A DNA stretch of 64,000 nucleotides from Pseudomonas sp. RSB 5.4 (GCF_037126175.1 NZ_CP146986.1:2694501-2758500); one strand, 5' to 3'. Counted from the first letter of the stretch, positions 46,208 through 55,699 are shown. Numbers and translations are program-made. Notes: a model not told the origin generated them from the sequence alone.

Positions 46208-46306
46208 CCCTTCGCGAGCAAGCCCGGCTCCCACAGTTTTTTGCGTGGTCCGCAGAGTTTGATTCCAACGCCAAACCTGTGGGAGCGGGCTTGCTCGCGA
46301 AGACGG
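46208..46306. repeat. REPIN
   Basis: Facing REPs CCTTCGCGAGCAAGCCCGGC (variant with an extra G) and GTGGGAGCGGGCTTGCTCGC are separated by about 38 bp. This is the last REPIN of the window; none is seen in the remaining 17.7 kb. Confidence 0.88.
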
Positions 46307-46474
46307 CAGCACTAACGACGTCGCACCCAACTGGCGCACGAAAATGTGCCCATCCGGTAATGAACATCTTGGATAACGACAGCTTTCAGCCTATTGCGAC
46401 CTGATTCACAGGACTGGCACGCCCACTGCACACGCCCTCCCCCGAGCTTTCCAAACCGTTCAGGGAGCATGCGC

Positions 46475-47839
46475 ATGAACACACAACTCAAACCCACGCT
46501 GGGCACCTTGCACCTGTGGGGCATCGCCGTCGGGCTGGTGATTTCCGGCGAGTATTTCGGCTGGAGTTACGGCTGGGGCGTGGCCGGTACACTGGGCTTT
46601 CTGGTGACTTCGTTCATGGTCGCCACGATGTACACCTGTTTCATCTTCAGCTTCACCGAACTGACCACTGCGATTCCCCATGCGGGTGGGCCGTTCGCCT
46701 ACAGTCGCCGAGCCTTCGGTGAAAAAGGCGGACTGATTGCCGGGCTGGCCACGCTGATCGAATTCGTCTTCGCGCCGCCGGCCATCGCCCTGGCGATTGG
46801 CGCCTACCTGAATGTGCAGTTTCCGGCGCTCGATCCGAAACATGCAGCGGTCGGCGCATATATCGTCTTTATGGGTTTGAACATTCTTGGTGTGAAACTG
46901 GCCGCGACGTTCGAGCTGATCGTCTGCGTGCTGGCGGTGATCGAATTGCTGGTGTTCATGGGTGTGGTCGCACCGGCCTTCAGCTTCAGCAGCTTTGCCC
47001 TGAATGGCTGGGCAGGCTCCGATGTGTTCGGTGTGCCGGCGATTGCCGGGATGTTCGCCGCGATTCCGTTTGCGATCTGGTTTTTCCTCGCCATCGAAGG
47101 CGCAGCAATGGCCGCCGAAGAGGCCAAGGATCCCAAGCGCACGATTCCCAAGGCCTACATCAGCGGGATCCTGACCCTGGTGTTGCTGGCAATGGGCGTG
47201 ATGTTCTTCGCGGGCGGCGTCGGTGACTGGCGCACCCTGGCGAACATCAACGATCCGTTGCCGCAGGCGATGAAGACTGTGGTCGGCGACAACTCCGGCT
47301 GGTTGCACATGCTGGTGTGGATCGGCCTGTTCGGGCTGGTGGCGAGTTTCCACGGGATCATCCTCGGCTACTCGCGGCAGTTCTTCGCCCTCGCCCGCGC
47401 CGGTTACCTGCCGGCGTCGCTGGCGAAACTCTCGCGCTTCCAGACCCCGCACCGCGCGATCATTGCCGGCGGCATCATCGGCATCGCCGCGATTTACAGC
47501 GACGGCTTGATCAATCTCGGCGGCATGACCCTCACTGCGGCGATGATCACCATGGCGGTGTTCGGCGCGATCGTGATGTACATCATGAGCATGCTCAGCC
47601 TGTTCAAACTGCGCAAATCCGAACCGAATCTCGAGCGTACTTTCCGTGCGCCGTGCTACCCGCTGATTCCGCTGATCGCACTGGTGCTGGCAGTGGTGTG
47701 CCTGATCGCCATGGCCTGGTTCAACGCACTGATCGGGCTGATTTTCCTCGGTTTCATGGCGGTCGGCTTCGGCTACTTCTTGCTCACCGGGCAGTTGCGC
47801 GCTGACGCTCCGGCCGATGCGATGCTGACCGGCCGCTGA
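46475..47839 (+). CDS. eat: Ethanolamine permease, APC superfamily
   Basis: The 454-residue protein has about twelve helices and starts MNTQLKPTLGTLHLWGIAVG, then LVISGEYFGWSYGWGVAGTL, the signature of the ethanolamine permease (Eat) branch of the amino-acid/polyamine permeases. FAIWFFLAIEGAAMAAEEAK is the conserved helix 6 to loop part. Which amine is carried is inferred from the branch. The start at 46475 has AGGGAG seven bases upstream. eutBC genes, often near eat, are absent here. Confidence 0.85.
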   Translation: MNTQLKPTLGTLHLWGIAVGLVISGEYFGWSYGWGVAGTLGFLVTSFMVATMYTCFIFSFTELTTAIPHAGGPFAYSRRAFGEKGGLIAGLATLIEFVFAPPAIALAIGAYLNVQFPALDPKHAAVGAYIVFMGLNILGVKLAATFELIVCVLAVIELLVFMGVVAPAFSFSSFALNGWAGSDVFGVPAIAGMFAAIPFAIWFFLAIEGAAMAAEEAKDPKRTIPKAYISGILTLVLLAMGVMFFAGGVGDWRTLANINDPLPQAMKTVVGDNSGWLHMLVWIGLFGLVASFHGIILGYSRQFFALARAGYLPASLAKLSRFQTPHRAIIAGGIIGIAAIYSDGLINLGGMTLTAAMITMAVFGAIVMYIMSMLSLFKLRKSEPNLERTFRAPCYPLIPLIALVLAVVCLIAMAWFNALIGLIFLGFMAVGFGYFLLTGQLRADAPADAMLTGR

Positions 47840-47968
47840 GGGATTTCAGATACACCGGGCATAACCAGCCTAGAATGGAACCACTGCGAACTCACTTCGC
47901 TCAAAAGTGGTATGCAGCGTCGCACGGCGAAATCCTCGCCCGTCGAACTGCCCTTAAGGAGAGCCGTT

Positions 47969-48136
47969 ATGCCCTGGTATGCCTGGTTGATTCTGGTCGT
48001 TGCAATCGGCTCGATCGTTGGCGGATTGATGATGTTGCGCGACACCGCCAACAAGGTTGAACTGACCGATGAAGAACGCAAACGCGTTGCGCAGCGCAAC
48101 GCCGAAGCGGACATCAAGGACGCGCAGGATCGCTGA
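47969..48136 (+). CDS. DUF2897 small membrane protein
   Basis: The 55-residue protein starts MPWYAWLILVVAIGSIVGGL, a single membrane helix, and ends with a charged helix (ELTDEERKRVAQRNAEADIK). This is the pattern of the DUF2897 family, conserved in gamma-proteobacteria, without a known function. AAGGAGAGCCGTT precedes the ATG. A terminator follows. Confidence 0.82.
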   Translation: MPWYAWLILVVAIGSIVGGLMMLRDTANKVELTDEERKRVAQRNAEADIKDAQDR

Positions 48137-48142
48137 ATGAAA

Positions 48143-48166
48143 AACCCCGCCTGAATCGGCGGGGTT
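48143..48166 (+). terminator. Terminator after DUF2897 gene
   Basis: The stem AACCCCGCC / GGCGGGGTT has a 6-base loop and is followed by TTGTTTTTT. Confidence 0.9.
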
Positions 48167-48272
48167 TGTTTTTTATGGCTTTGGACTTATCCGCACGCTT
48201 TTTAGAAGTAGAAGTACAGTCACCATTTAATTTTCCGTGGTTAAGATGGTGGCCTTGTCGCGGAGAGTCGAA

Positions 48273-48830
48273 ATGCGTTACTCGCAGGATCACAAAGCCC
48301 AGACCCATCAGCGCATCATCAAGGAAGCCTCGGCACGCTTTCGCCAGGACGGTATTGGCGCCACCGGTTTGCAACCATTGATGAAGGCGCTCGGGCTGAC
48401 CCATGGCGGGTTCTATTCACATTTCAAGTCTAAGGACGAATTGGTGGAAAAAGCCTTGCAGGAGGCTGGCGCGCAGCTGGACGCGCATTGCGCCATGCTG
48501 TTCTCCGAGGAACGCCCGCTGGAGGCGTTCATCGACAGTTACCTCTCCGAATGGCACTACAGCTCTGCGCACGAAGGCTGCCCGTTGCCGACCATGTCCT
48601 CGGAAATGGGTCTGCGCGGTCAGCCCAGCCCGACCACCGACGCGGTGCTCAACAGTCGACTGGAACAAGTGCAAAACACGCTGGAAGGCCCATCCGCCGC
48701 TGATCGCAGCATTGTCATCATGGCCACACTGGTTGGTGCACTGGTGCTCGCACGCAGCGTCGAAAATCCGCAGTTGGCCCAACGGATTCTCGACGTCACA
48801 CGTGACACCCTGAAGAAAGATCAGGACTAG
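48273..48830 (+). CDS. TetR-family transcriptional regulator
   Basis: The 185-residue protein has a TetR HTH (HQRIIKEASARFRQDGIGAT, then LMKALGLTHGGFYSHFKSKD) and an all-helical ligand domain with HEGCPLPTMSSEM, the pattern of a subgroup often found with SDR or lipid genes. GGAGAGTCGAA precedes the ATG. Its stop TAG overlaps the stop of the convergent ketosynthase through the CTAG palindrome. Control of the KS-SDR pair is plausible but not shown. Confidence 0.85.
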   Translation: MRYSQDHKAQTHQRIIKEASARFRQDGIGATGLQPLMKALGLTHGGFYSHFKSKDELVEKALQEAGAQLDAHCAMLFSEERPLEAFIDSYLSEWHYSSAHEGCPLPTMSSEMGLRGQPSPTTDAVLNSRLEQVQNTLEGPSAADRSIVIMATLVGALVLARSVENPQLAQRILDVTRDTLKKDQD

Positions 48831-50101
48831 CCTTCCCAGCGCTTGAACAGCACGCTGGCATTCACCCCGCCAAAACCGAAGCCGTTGGACAACCCATATT
48901 CAATCGGCATCGACCGCGCCTGGCCGTGAACGATGTCCACGCCCTCGCTCGCCGGATCGGGATTGTCGAAGTTGAGCGTCGGCGGCACCACCTGATCGCG
49001 GATGGCCAGTAACGTGAAGATCGCCTCCAGCCCGCCGGCCGCGCCGAGCAAATGCCCAGTAGCGGACTTGGTGGAAGTGACCGCGATTTTGTTCTGCTCG
49101 CCAAACACACTTTTGATCGCCGCCAACTCTCCCAGATCGCCGACCGGGGTGGAGGTGGCATGTGCGTTGAGATGTTGCACCTGATCCGGTGCGATACCAG
49201 CCTGAGCCAGCGCCAACTGCATGGCCCGTCGTGCACCACTGCCGTCCTCCGGACCGGCGGTCAGATGATAGGCGTCGGCACTGGTGCCATAACCCACCAA
49301 CTCGGCCAATGGCTGTGCACCACGTGCCAGCGCATGCTCAAGCGACTCGATCACCAGCAAACCCGCGCCCTCCCCCATCACAAAGCCATCGCGACCGCTG
49401 TCAAAGGGCCGCGAAGCGCGCTCGGGAGTGTCGTTATAGCCGCTGGACAACGCTCGCGCGGCGGCAAAACCGGCCAGGCTGACCCGATCGATGCAGGCTT
49501 CCGCCCCGCCGCAAACCGCAATATCCACTTCACCGGCGCGAATCATCCGCGCAGCATCGCCGATCGCCTGGACCCCGGCAGCACAAGCAGTCACCGGTGC
49601 ACCCAACGGGCCTTTCAAAGCATGCTGGATCGACACATGCCCGGCCGCCAGATTGACCAGAAACGATGGGATGGTGAACGGCGACAGACGACGCGGGCCA
49701 CGACTGTCGGTGGTGCGCACGGCGTCGGCTATTGCCCCGAAACCGCCAACACCGGAGCCGATGATCGTTGCGGTGCGCTCCTGATCCCTGGCCTCAGACG
49801 GCTGCCATTCGGCCTGCGCCAACGCCTGGCGCGCCGCTTCCATGGCGAACAGGATGAAGCGGTCCATCTTCTTCTGCTCTTTGGGTGGCGTGGCAAGGTC
49901 CGGATCGAAACCGGCCTGGACGTCCTCTGCCGCCGTTGGCACCATCCCGGCGACCCGTGTCGGCAGATCTGCACTCACCGCGTCCGGCAAATTGCGCAAG
50001 CCGGAGCGCCCGTCCAGCAAGCGCTGCCAGACAACCTCGACATCACTGCCCAAAGGAGAAACCAGGCCCATACCGGTGACAACAATTCGACGCTGACTCA
50101 T
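48827..50101 (-). CDS. Beta-ketoacyl-ACP synthase II-type (FabF-like) ketosynthase
   Basis: The 424-residue protein has the KAS II active site complete: catalytic Cys in APVTACAAGVQAIGDA, His in NAHATSTPVGD and Lys/His in KSATGHLLGAAGGLEAIFTL. It condenses malonyl-ACP with an acyl chain. It is not next to fabD, fabG, acpP or fabF. It follows an SDR gene by 17 bp, and may work with it as a dedicated condensation and reduction pair. ATG at 50101 has AGAGGT at eight bases. Confidence 0.88.
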   Translation of the reverse strand: MSQRRIVVTGMGLVSPLGSDVEVVWQRLLDGRSGLRNLPDAVSADLPTRVAGMVPTAAEDVQAGFDPDLATPPKEQKKMDRFILFAMEAARQALAQAEWQPSEARDQERTATIIGSGVGGFGAIADAVRTTDSRGPRRLSPFTIPSFLVNLAAGHVSIQHALKGPLGAPVTACAAGVQAIGDAARMIRAGEVDIAVCGGAEACIDRVSLAGFAAARALSSGYNDTPERASRPFDSGRDGFVMGEGAGLLVIESLEHALARGAQPLAELVGYGTSADAYHLTAGPEDGSGARRAMQLALAQAGIAPDQVQHLNAHATSTPVGDLGELAAIKSVFGEQNKIAVTSTKSATGHLLGAAGGLEAIFTLLAIRDQVVPPTLNFDNPDPASEGVDIVHGQARSMPIEYGLSNGFGFGGVNASVLFKRWEG

Positions 50102-50118
50102 ACCGCAGTTACCTCTGA

Positions 50119-50916
50119 TCAATTTTTGTAGCGTTCAGCCGCCGAACTGCGCGACAGATTTGGTGCCATGACATGCCGTGCACGCACGAATGCCTGCCAT
50201 TCACCTTCGTCCGGTAGCGACGGGATGGTGATCAACTCACCCTGATCCAGACCGGCCAGCGCCGCATCCACCATCTCGCCGGCCTCCATCACCATCTCTG
50301 CCGGAATACCACTGGCGTCGATGCCCGAGCGCTCCCAGATTTCAGTGCGGGTAACGCCGGGCAATACCGCTTGCACCTTCACGCCAGTACCTTCGAGCTC
50401 GGCGTTGAGGGATTGGGTCAGGCTCAACACGTAGGCTTTGCTGGCGCTATAGGTAGCGTTGAAGCGCTCTGGAAACAGCGCCACCACCGAGGCGATGTTG
50501 ATGATCGTGCCGCGTCCGGCCTTGGCGAAACTGGCAGCCGCGGCTGAGGCCAGCAACGTCACGGCGGTGACGTTCAACTGGATCAGACGCTCCAGTTGCT
50601 CGGCGTCGGAATTGGCCAGCAAGCCATCGGCTGCAACCCCGGCGTTATTCACCAACAGGCTGATGCTCGAATCACTGCGCAGGCGTTGCTGGAGTTTGAG
50701 GACATCGTTCTTTTGCGTCAGGTCGGCTTTGAGCACTTCGACCTTAACACCACAGGTCTCGCGCAACTGGTTCGCTGCGCTTTCCAGACGCTGCTGATCA
50801 CGGGCAACCAACAGCAAATCAAAACCACGCGCGGCCAGACGCTGCGCGTAGATGGCACCGATACCAGACGATGCCCCGGTGACGACGGCCGTACCTTGAG
50901 ACTGGGCTGAACTCAT
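50119..50916 (-). CDS. Short-chain dehydrogenase/reductase (classical SDR)
   Basis: The 265-residue protein has the classical SDR signatures: VVTGASSGIGAIYAQRLA (cofactor), LLVNNAGVAADGLL, the catalytic Ser in INIASVVALFP and Y-x-x-x-K in YSASKAYVLSL. It is of the general ketoacyl/alcohol type with an Arg in the cofactor loop (ARDQQR), favouring NADP. Operon with the ketosynthase downstream. AGGAG precedes the ATG at 50916. Confidence 0.88.
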   Translation of the reverse strand: MSSAQSQGTAVVTGASSGIGAIYAQRLAARGFDLLLVARDQQRLESAANQLRETCGVKVEVLKADLTQKNDVLKLQQRLRSDSSISLLVNNAGVAADGLLANSDAEQLERLIQLNVTAVTLLASAAAASFAKAGRGTIINIASVVALFPERFNATYSASKAYVLSLTQSLNAELEGTGVKVQAVLPGVTRTEIWERSGIDASGIPAEMVMEAGEMVDAALAGLDQGELITIPSLPDEGEWQAFVRARHVMAPNLSRSSAAERYKN

Positions 50917-51085
50917 GAGAGCGCTCCTGAAATACGTTGGGATTGGCCCTCAGAGTTGTTTGCATGAAGGCGGCGGAAATTATTATAGGCATAATCTCAC
51001 AGCTATATGATACCCATAATTTTCAGCTCACCGACAAACGCAACGCAGCTCCCTTTGGCTAATCTCTGACATCAGAAAACAGAAA

Positions 51086-51104
51086 GGCCGGTCAATGACC
51101 GGCC
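51086..51104 (-). terminator. Terminator of comEA / O-antigen operon end
   Basis: The palindrome GGCCGGTCA / TGACCGGCC is followed, on the minus strand, by TTTCTGTTTTC. It lies 22 bp after the comEA stop codon. Confidence 0.75.
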
Positions 51105-51125
51105 CCTTGGCGTTGAATTATCAGC

Positions 51126-51461
51126 TTAGTTCACTTCCAGCTTGTCGCGGTTGCGATCCAGGATCGCTTTGCCGATGCCCTTCACTTCCAGCAGCTCATC
51201 CACCGAGGCGAATGGCCCATTTGCATCACGATACGCAACAATGGCTTTGGCCTTCGCCTCGCCCACGCCTGCCAGCTCTTTTTGCAAGGTCGGCGCGTCA
51301 GCACCATTGAGATCTATTTTCTGACTCGCCGCTATGACGGGTGCATCCATCGTCGAAGAGGTCTGACTTAGATCCGAGTTGACGACAGGGCCAGCAATCG
51401 CGGCAATCGAAACGCTGGTGAGCAGGGCGAAAACCAAAGAATAGAAACAACCGATACGCAT
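51126..51461 (-). CDS. comEA: ComEA-like helix-hairpin-helix DNA-binding protein
   Basis: The 111-residue protein has a signal peptide (FYSLVFALLTSVSIAAIAG) and a C-terminal (HhH)2 domain: IDLNGADAPTLQKELAGVGE, then AKAIVAYRDANGPFASVDEL and VKGIGKAILDRNRDKL. ComEA-type proteins bind DNA at the cell surface in natural transformation; short forms with only this domain exist in Pseudomonas. It follows wbpM at the end of the O-antigen locus, as in P. aeruginosa. Confidence 0.85.
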   Translation of the reverse strand: MRIGCFYSLVFALLTSVSIAAIAGPVVNSDLSQTSSTMDAPVIAASQKIDLNGADAPTLQKELAGVGEAKAKAIVAYRDANGPFASVDELLEVKGIGKAILDRNRDKLEVN

Positions 51462-51575
51462 AAGTGCAGCTCCATGACATCCATTGGGAAAGCAGCATTT
51501 CCTAACGCTGCTGACCCAAATCTAGGCTATCCCCGGGTGGAGTCAAAACTGCAACTATTACAGGATATGAGACAG

Positions 51576-53585
51576 TTAAGGCTCCAGACGGCGCTGCTGA
51601 TAGATCCAGTCGACAATTTCTCCGTCCGGGGTGTACCCGCTCACCGTTTCGCGTAGAAGTTGGCGGACACGTGTGTAATCGTCATGCTCAACTGCAGCGA
51701 GCAGGTCAATCAGTCGACTCTTAAGCGTATCCCAGGACAAATAGTCCTCATTGGCGGTCATGATCATCGGATGTTGCGTGGCTGACACGTTGTCGCCTAT
51801 CAATAGCTCCTCATAGAGCTTTTCGCCGGGACGCAGCCCGGTAAACTCAATGGCAATGTCGCCATGCGGGGTTTTTTCCGAGCGCACACTCAAACCGGAC
51901 AGGTGAATCATTTTTTCCGCCAGCTCAACGATTTTTACCGGCTCCCCCATATCCAGGACAAATACATCACCGCCCTGGCCCATTGATCCCGCCTGGATCA
52001 CGAGTTGCGCTGCCTCCGGGATGGTCATGAAGTAACGAGTGATTTTCGGGTGGGTGACCGTCAATGGCCCCCCGGATTTGATCTGCTTGTGGAAAAGCGG
52101 AATAACTGAACCGGATGAGCCCAGAACATTACCAAAACGCACCATCGTAAATCGGGTTTTGTTGACTCGGGAAACATTGGAGTCATCACCGAAAAGAACC
52201 GGCGCGACTTCCCTGCTTAGAGCCTGTAATGTCAATTCGGCCAAACGCTTGGTACTGCCCATGACATTTGTTGGACGTACTGCCTTGTCTGTTGAGATCA
52301 ATACGAAGTTGGCAACGCCGGATTGCAGTGCAGCCTGCGCTGTGTGCAGCGTGCCAATGACGTTATTCAGGACGCCCTCTGCAATATTGTGCTCCACCAT
52401 TGGCACATGTTTATAAGCTGCGGCGTGATAAACAGTGTCCACCCGCCAGGTACGCATTATTTCCAGCAACTTCTCCTGATTACGAACAGAACCCAAAATA
52501 GGTATCAGGCGAACCGATGAGGACTCGCGGGTCACTCGCTGTTCCAACTCGGTCAAAATGCTGTAGAGGTTGAACTCGCTATGTTCGAAAAGTAAGAGAG
52601 TCGTAGGCCGCAAGGCCAGAATCTGTCGACACAGTTCGGAACCGATCGATCCTCCAGCGCCAGTTACAAGAACCGTCTGAGACTGGATGCAATGCTCCAG
52701 CAAATCCTCTTGGGCAGGCACTGCGTCCCGCCCCAGCAGATCGGCGATATCGACTTCCTGAATATCATCGACTTTCACACGACCGCTGGCCAGGTCCATG
52801 AATCCGGGCACACTTCTTACATGCAGTGGATAGCTCTCCAGCAATCCGAGGATTTCCCGGCGTCGACCGCGCGAGGAAGAAGGCACCGCCAGAAGTATTT
52901 CCTGAGCGCCCGTCTCGTCGATCATCTGCTGTATATGTTTTGGCTTATACACCTGCAATCCGGAAATGACGCGATCGGCAATGCTGCTGTCGTCGTCAAT
53001 GAAAGCTACCGGACGCATGGCCCTGCCCATGCGCAACGCAGCAACCAGCTGGTTGCCGGCTGCACCGGCGCCATAGATTGCAACCTTCGGCAAGCCGTTG
53101 TCCCGACTGGTAAAAGGTACATGCTGAGCGGCGGAGAACCAGTCGCCCAGAAAGTATTGACGCATTGCCAACCGCAATCCACCAATCATGATGAGACTGA
53201 GCCACCAATAGTTGAAAATGATCGAGCGCGGAACAACGTTTTGGTGATTACTGTACCAATAAACAACAACGCCCAGGATCAAAGAGGACAGACTGACAGC
53301 CTTGATAATGGCTATGAGTGCGTCATTACCGAAGTAGCGCATTACCGCGCGGTACATTCCAAAGCGTATGAACAAAGGAATTGCAACGACAGGCGCACTG
53401 ATGAACAACCAGAGGTGGTGTGTAAAGGGATTGACCATTTCGTCGATTCCCAGGCGCACGACAAATGACATCCACAAGGCGAACCAAACCAGAAGGATAT
53501 CGGTTACCACTTGCAAAATTCGTTTCTGTCGACGCGGAAGGTTCAACAAAAAAGCTTTTATCTTATCCATAACCTCGTTGAACAC
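51576..53585 (-). CDS. wbpM: WbpM-type nucleotide-sugar 4,6-dehydratase, membrane-bound
   Basis: The 669-residue protein has four N-terminal membrane helices (about 20-165), a Rossmann-like middle domain (VAIYGAGAAGNQLVAALRMG), and an SDR dehydratase domain (VLVTGAGGSIGSELCRQI). The catalytic region is VLISTDKAVRPTNVMGSTKR, with Met where other dehydratases have Tyr, the S-M-K triad known for WbpM. It makes UDP-4-keto-6-deoxy-GlcNAc for D-FucNAc or D-QuiNAc. A GTG start at 53585 with AGGAGCTGAAAG is chosen. It follows wbpL by 91 bp. Confidence 0.94.
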   Translation of the reverse strand: MFNEVMDKIKAFLLNLPRRQKRILQVVTDILLVWFALWMSFVVRLGIDEMVNPFTHHLWLFISAPVVAIPLFIRFGMYRAVMRYFGNDALIAIIKAVSLSSLILGVVVYWYSNHQNVVPRSIIFNYWWLSLIMIGGLRLAMRQYFLGDWFSAAQHVPFTSRDNGLPKVAIYGAGAAGNQLVAALRMGRAMRPVAFIDDDSSIADRVISGLQVYKPKHIQQMIDETGAQEILLAVPSSSRGRRREILGLLESYPLHVRSVPGFMDLASGRVKVDDIQEVDIADLLGRDAVPAQEDLLEHCIQSQTVLVTGAGGSIGSELCRQILALRPTTLLLFEHSEFNLYSILTELEQRVTRESSSVRLIPILGSVRNQEKLLEIMRTWRVDTVYHAAAYKHVPMVEHNIAEGVLNNVIGTLHTAQAALQSGVANFVLISTDKAVRPTNVMGSTKRLAELTLQALSREVAPVLFGDDSNVSRVNKTRFTMVRFGNVLGSSGSVIPLFHKQIKSGGPLTVTHPKITRYFMTIPEAAQLVIQAGSMGQGGDVFVLDMGEPVKIVELAEKMIHLSGLSVRSEKTPHGDIAIEFTGLRPGEKLYEELLIGDNVSATQHPMIMTANEDYLSWDTLKSRLIDLLAAVEHDDYTRVRQLLRETVSGYTPDGEIVDWIYQQRRLEP

Positions 53586-53676
53586 CTTTCAGCTCCTGAA
53601 ACTAAAAACAAATATTCGCGCTCTAGAATCTCTGGGCTTGCACGCTCTGCCGAGAGAAGCGTACAACCCAATGCGA

Positions 53677-54690
53677 TTACTCCAACTCGCCCGCCTTGAA
53701 CTTGATGGCGAGAAAAACCAGAGGCGCGTACGCCAAAACAAGTCCGACCAGCCCGTCCAAGCCTAGCACTGCGACGCTGAACCCTATCGGTAGCAGCCAA
53801 ACTATGTTGATCAGTCCCACGGCCATGGTGACGGGGAGATGCTTGCCATAACGGCGCGATGCAAATTGATAGGCGTGACTGCGATGGGCTTCATAGACTT
53901 TGTCGCCCCGCACCAAACGTCGAACAAGCGTGAACGTAGCATCAACCACGAATACGCCCAGTAGGATCAGCCATACCCAGAGAAACCTGGGCGCCGCCCA
54001 AGCCGCCTGAAGCGACAAAGCACCGAGCATGATACCGAGAAAACCACTCCCTGCATCCCCCATGAAAATGCGCGCAGGCGGGAAGTTCCAGTAGAGAAAG
54101 CCAAGCACAGCCGCCGCCAGGAGAAAGGGGGCCCATGCCAGTTCGGCAAATCCGGAGTACCAGTAGATCAGGCTCGCACCGAGGCACGCACACAATGCTT
54201 CGACACTGGCGATACCATCGATACCATCCATGAAGTTGTATAGATTGAGCATCCAGACCAGATAAACGGCGGCCAGAGCGGATCCCAGCCAGCCAAGATC
54301 GACCATAAACCCGAACAGATCAATGGCCGGCAGCCCCCCCAACCAGTAGAGAACCCAGGCAGCTGCGGTAAAGTGTCCGAGTAAACGCCAACGCGCGGCG
54401 ATATGCCCATGATCATCGAGAAATCCCAGTACAGCGACACCGGCGCCGGCACCAAAGAGAGCAATGGTCACCGTCCACGACAAACCATCCGCCCATGCGG
54501 ATAAAGGCAGGGCCGCCAGAAAACCTAACACAATGGCAACGCCTCCGCCTCTGGGCGTAGGAACCGAATGTGAACTTCGCGCGTTCGGGATATCAATCAG
54601 GCTGCGACTCAACGCGTAGCGTCGCAAGAACCACGTCAAAACCAACGTCATCAACAGGACAGTAAGCGTCAACCCAAGCAGGACAGTCAT
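53677..54690 (-). CDS. wbpL: WbpL-type undecaprenyl-phosphate glycosyl-1-phosphate transferase
   Basis: The 337-residue protein has about ten helices and the signatures of the MraY/WecA/WbpL family: RSSHSVPTPRGGGVAIVLGF, FLDDHGHIAARWRLLGHFTA, NLYNFMDGIDGIASVEAL and FPPARIFMGDAGSGFLGIML; then EAHRSHAYQFASRRYGKH. WbpL starts the O-antigen unit by transferring sugar-1-phosphate (FucNAc or GlcNAc) to undecaprenyl phosphate. I chose an ATG with GGAG six bases upstream, giving MTVLLGLTL. Confidence 0.93.
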   Translation of the reverse strand: MTVLLGLTLTVLLMTLVLTWFLRRYALSRSLIDIPNARSSHSVPTPRGGGVAIVLGFLAALPLSAWADGLSWTVTIALFGAGAGVAVLGFLDDHGHIAARWRLLGHFTAAAWVLYWLGGLPAIDLFGFMVDLGWLGSALAAVYLVWMLNLYNFMDGIDGIASVEALCACLGASLIYWYSGFAELAWAPFLLAAAVLGFLYWNFPPARIFMGDAGSGFLGIMLGALSLQAAWAAPRFLWVWLILLGVFVVDATFTLVRRLVRGDKVYEAHRSHAYQFASRRYGKHLPVTMAVGLINIVWLLPIGFSVAVLGLDGLVGLVLAYAPLVFLAIKFKAGELE

Positions 54691-54733
54691 CAACAACTCC
54701 ATTTCGCCCGCCCTGATCCACAGAGCATTGGCA

Positions 54734-55699
54734 TCAAACTGATTTTGACTTTGTTTTAAAGTCGTTAGCGGTCTTGGCCAGACCTTCATCAAGACTCTTG
54801 ATCGGAGACCACCCCAGCACTTCACGGGTCTTGCTGATATCCACTTGAAGAGAGCCGTTGAGTCGCTGCGCGATATCCGCTCTGCCGAGAAGCCTCGCTG
54901 CAATATTCATGAGCGCAGCTGGAACAGGTATCAACCGGGCCGGTTTTCCGAGTGCTCCTGCCATTCGGCTGAGCAGTTCGGTGGTGGAAACATCTTCACC
55001 GTCGCTAACCATGAACGTCTGATTGGCGGCCCCGGGATGATCCAGGCAAGTCATGATCAGATCGACAAGATTATCCAGCGATACCAGACTGCGCTTGTTT
55101 CGAATCGCACCGAATGGCAAAGGAATGCCTTTGTCGAGCCAACTCATCATGCTCCTGAAGTTGGCTTTCACGCCCGGTCCGTAAATCAGAACGGGGCGAA
55201 TAATGACCACCTCAACACCGGTCTCCTGCGACAAGCGCATCAACCCCTGTTCGGCTTCCATCTTGGAAATACCGTAGGGGTCCGCAGGCGCCGGCAGATC
55301 ATCGGGCTTGAAGGGCGAGCCTGGAGCAGTCGCTTCACCATTGACCTTGATAGAACTGACAAAAATGAAACGTCGCACGCCTGCCGCCGCAGCTCGCCGC
55401 GCCAGGTCCAGAGTCAAATCAACGTTGACGGCACGAAACTCCGCCAAAGGATCGATTGAGGTGTCATTCATGACATGCACTCGAGCTGCGCAATGAATCA
55501 CAGCAGCGACGTCATCAAAAGGCACACCCGAAAGGTCGGCACCTTGCTCGGGCATTACCGAGATTCGTACTTGCGGCGCAACACTGGCGTGACGTTGTCG
55601 GACAAGTGCGACAACCTGATGTTTTTGACTCAGCAGGCGCTCGATCAAAGTACTGCCGACGAATCCCGTAGCACCGGTTACCAGAATTTTATCGCTCAT
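54734..55699 (-). CDS. NAD-dependent epimerase/dehydratase, WbpK/WbpV-like
   Basis: The 321-residue protein has SDR motifs: ILVTGATGFVGSTLIERLLS, VIHCAARVHVMND, a catalytic SSIKVNGEA and YGISKMEAEQGL (Y-x-x-x-K). Family members reduce the 4-keto group of the WbpM product to give UDP-D-FucNAc (WbpK) or UDP-D-QuiNAc (WbpV); which epimer is made is not decided by sequence. Its start overlaps the glycosyltransferase stop by 4 bp (ATGA). Confidence 0.87.
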   Translation of the reverse strand: MSDKILVTGATGFVGSTLIERLLSQKHQVVALVRQRHASVAPQVRISVMPEQGADLSGVPFDDVAAVIHCAARVHVMNDTSIDPLAEFRAVNVDLTLDLARRAAAAGVRRFIFVSSIKVNGEATAPGSPFKPDDLPAPADPYGISKMEAEQGLMRLSQETGVEVVIIRPVLIYGPGVKANFRSMMSWLDKGIPLPFGAIRNKRSLVSLDNLVDLIMTCLDHPGAANQTFMVSDGEDVSTTELLSRMAGALGKPARLIPVPAALMNIAARLLGRADIAQRLNGSLQVDISKTREVLGWSPIKSLDEGLAKTANDFKTKSKSV

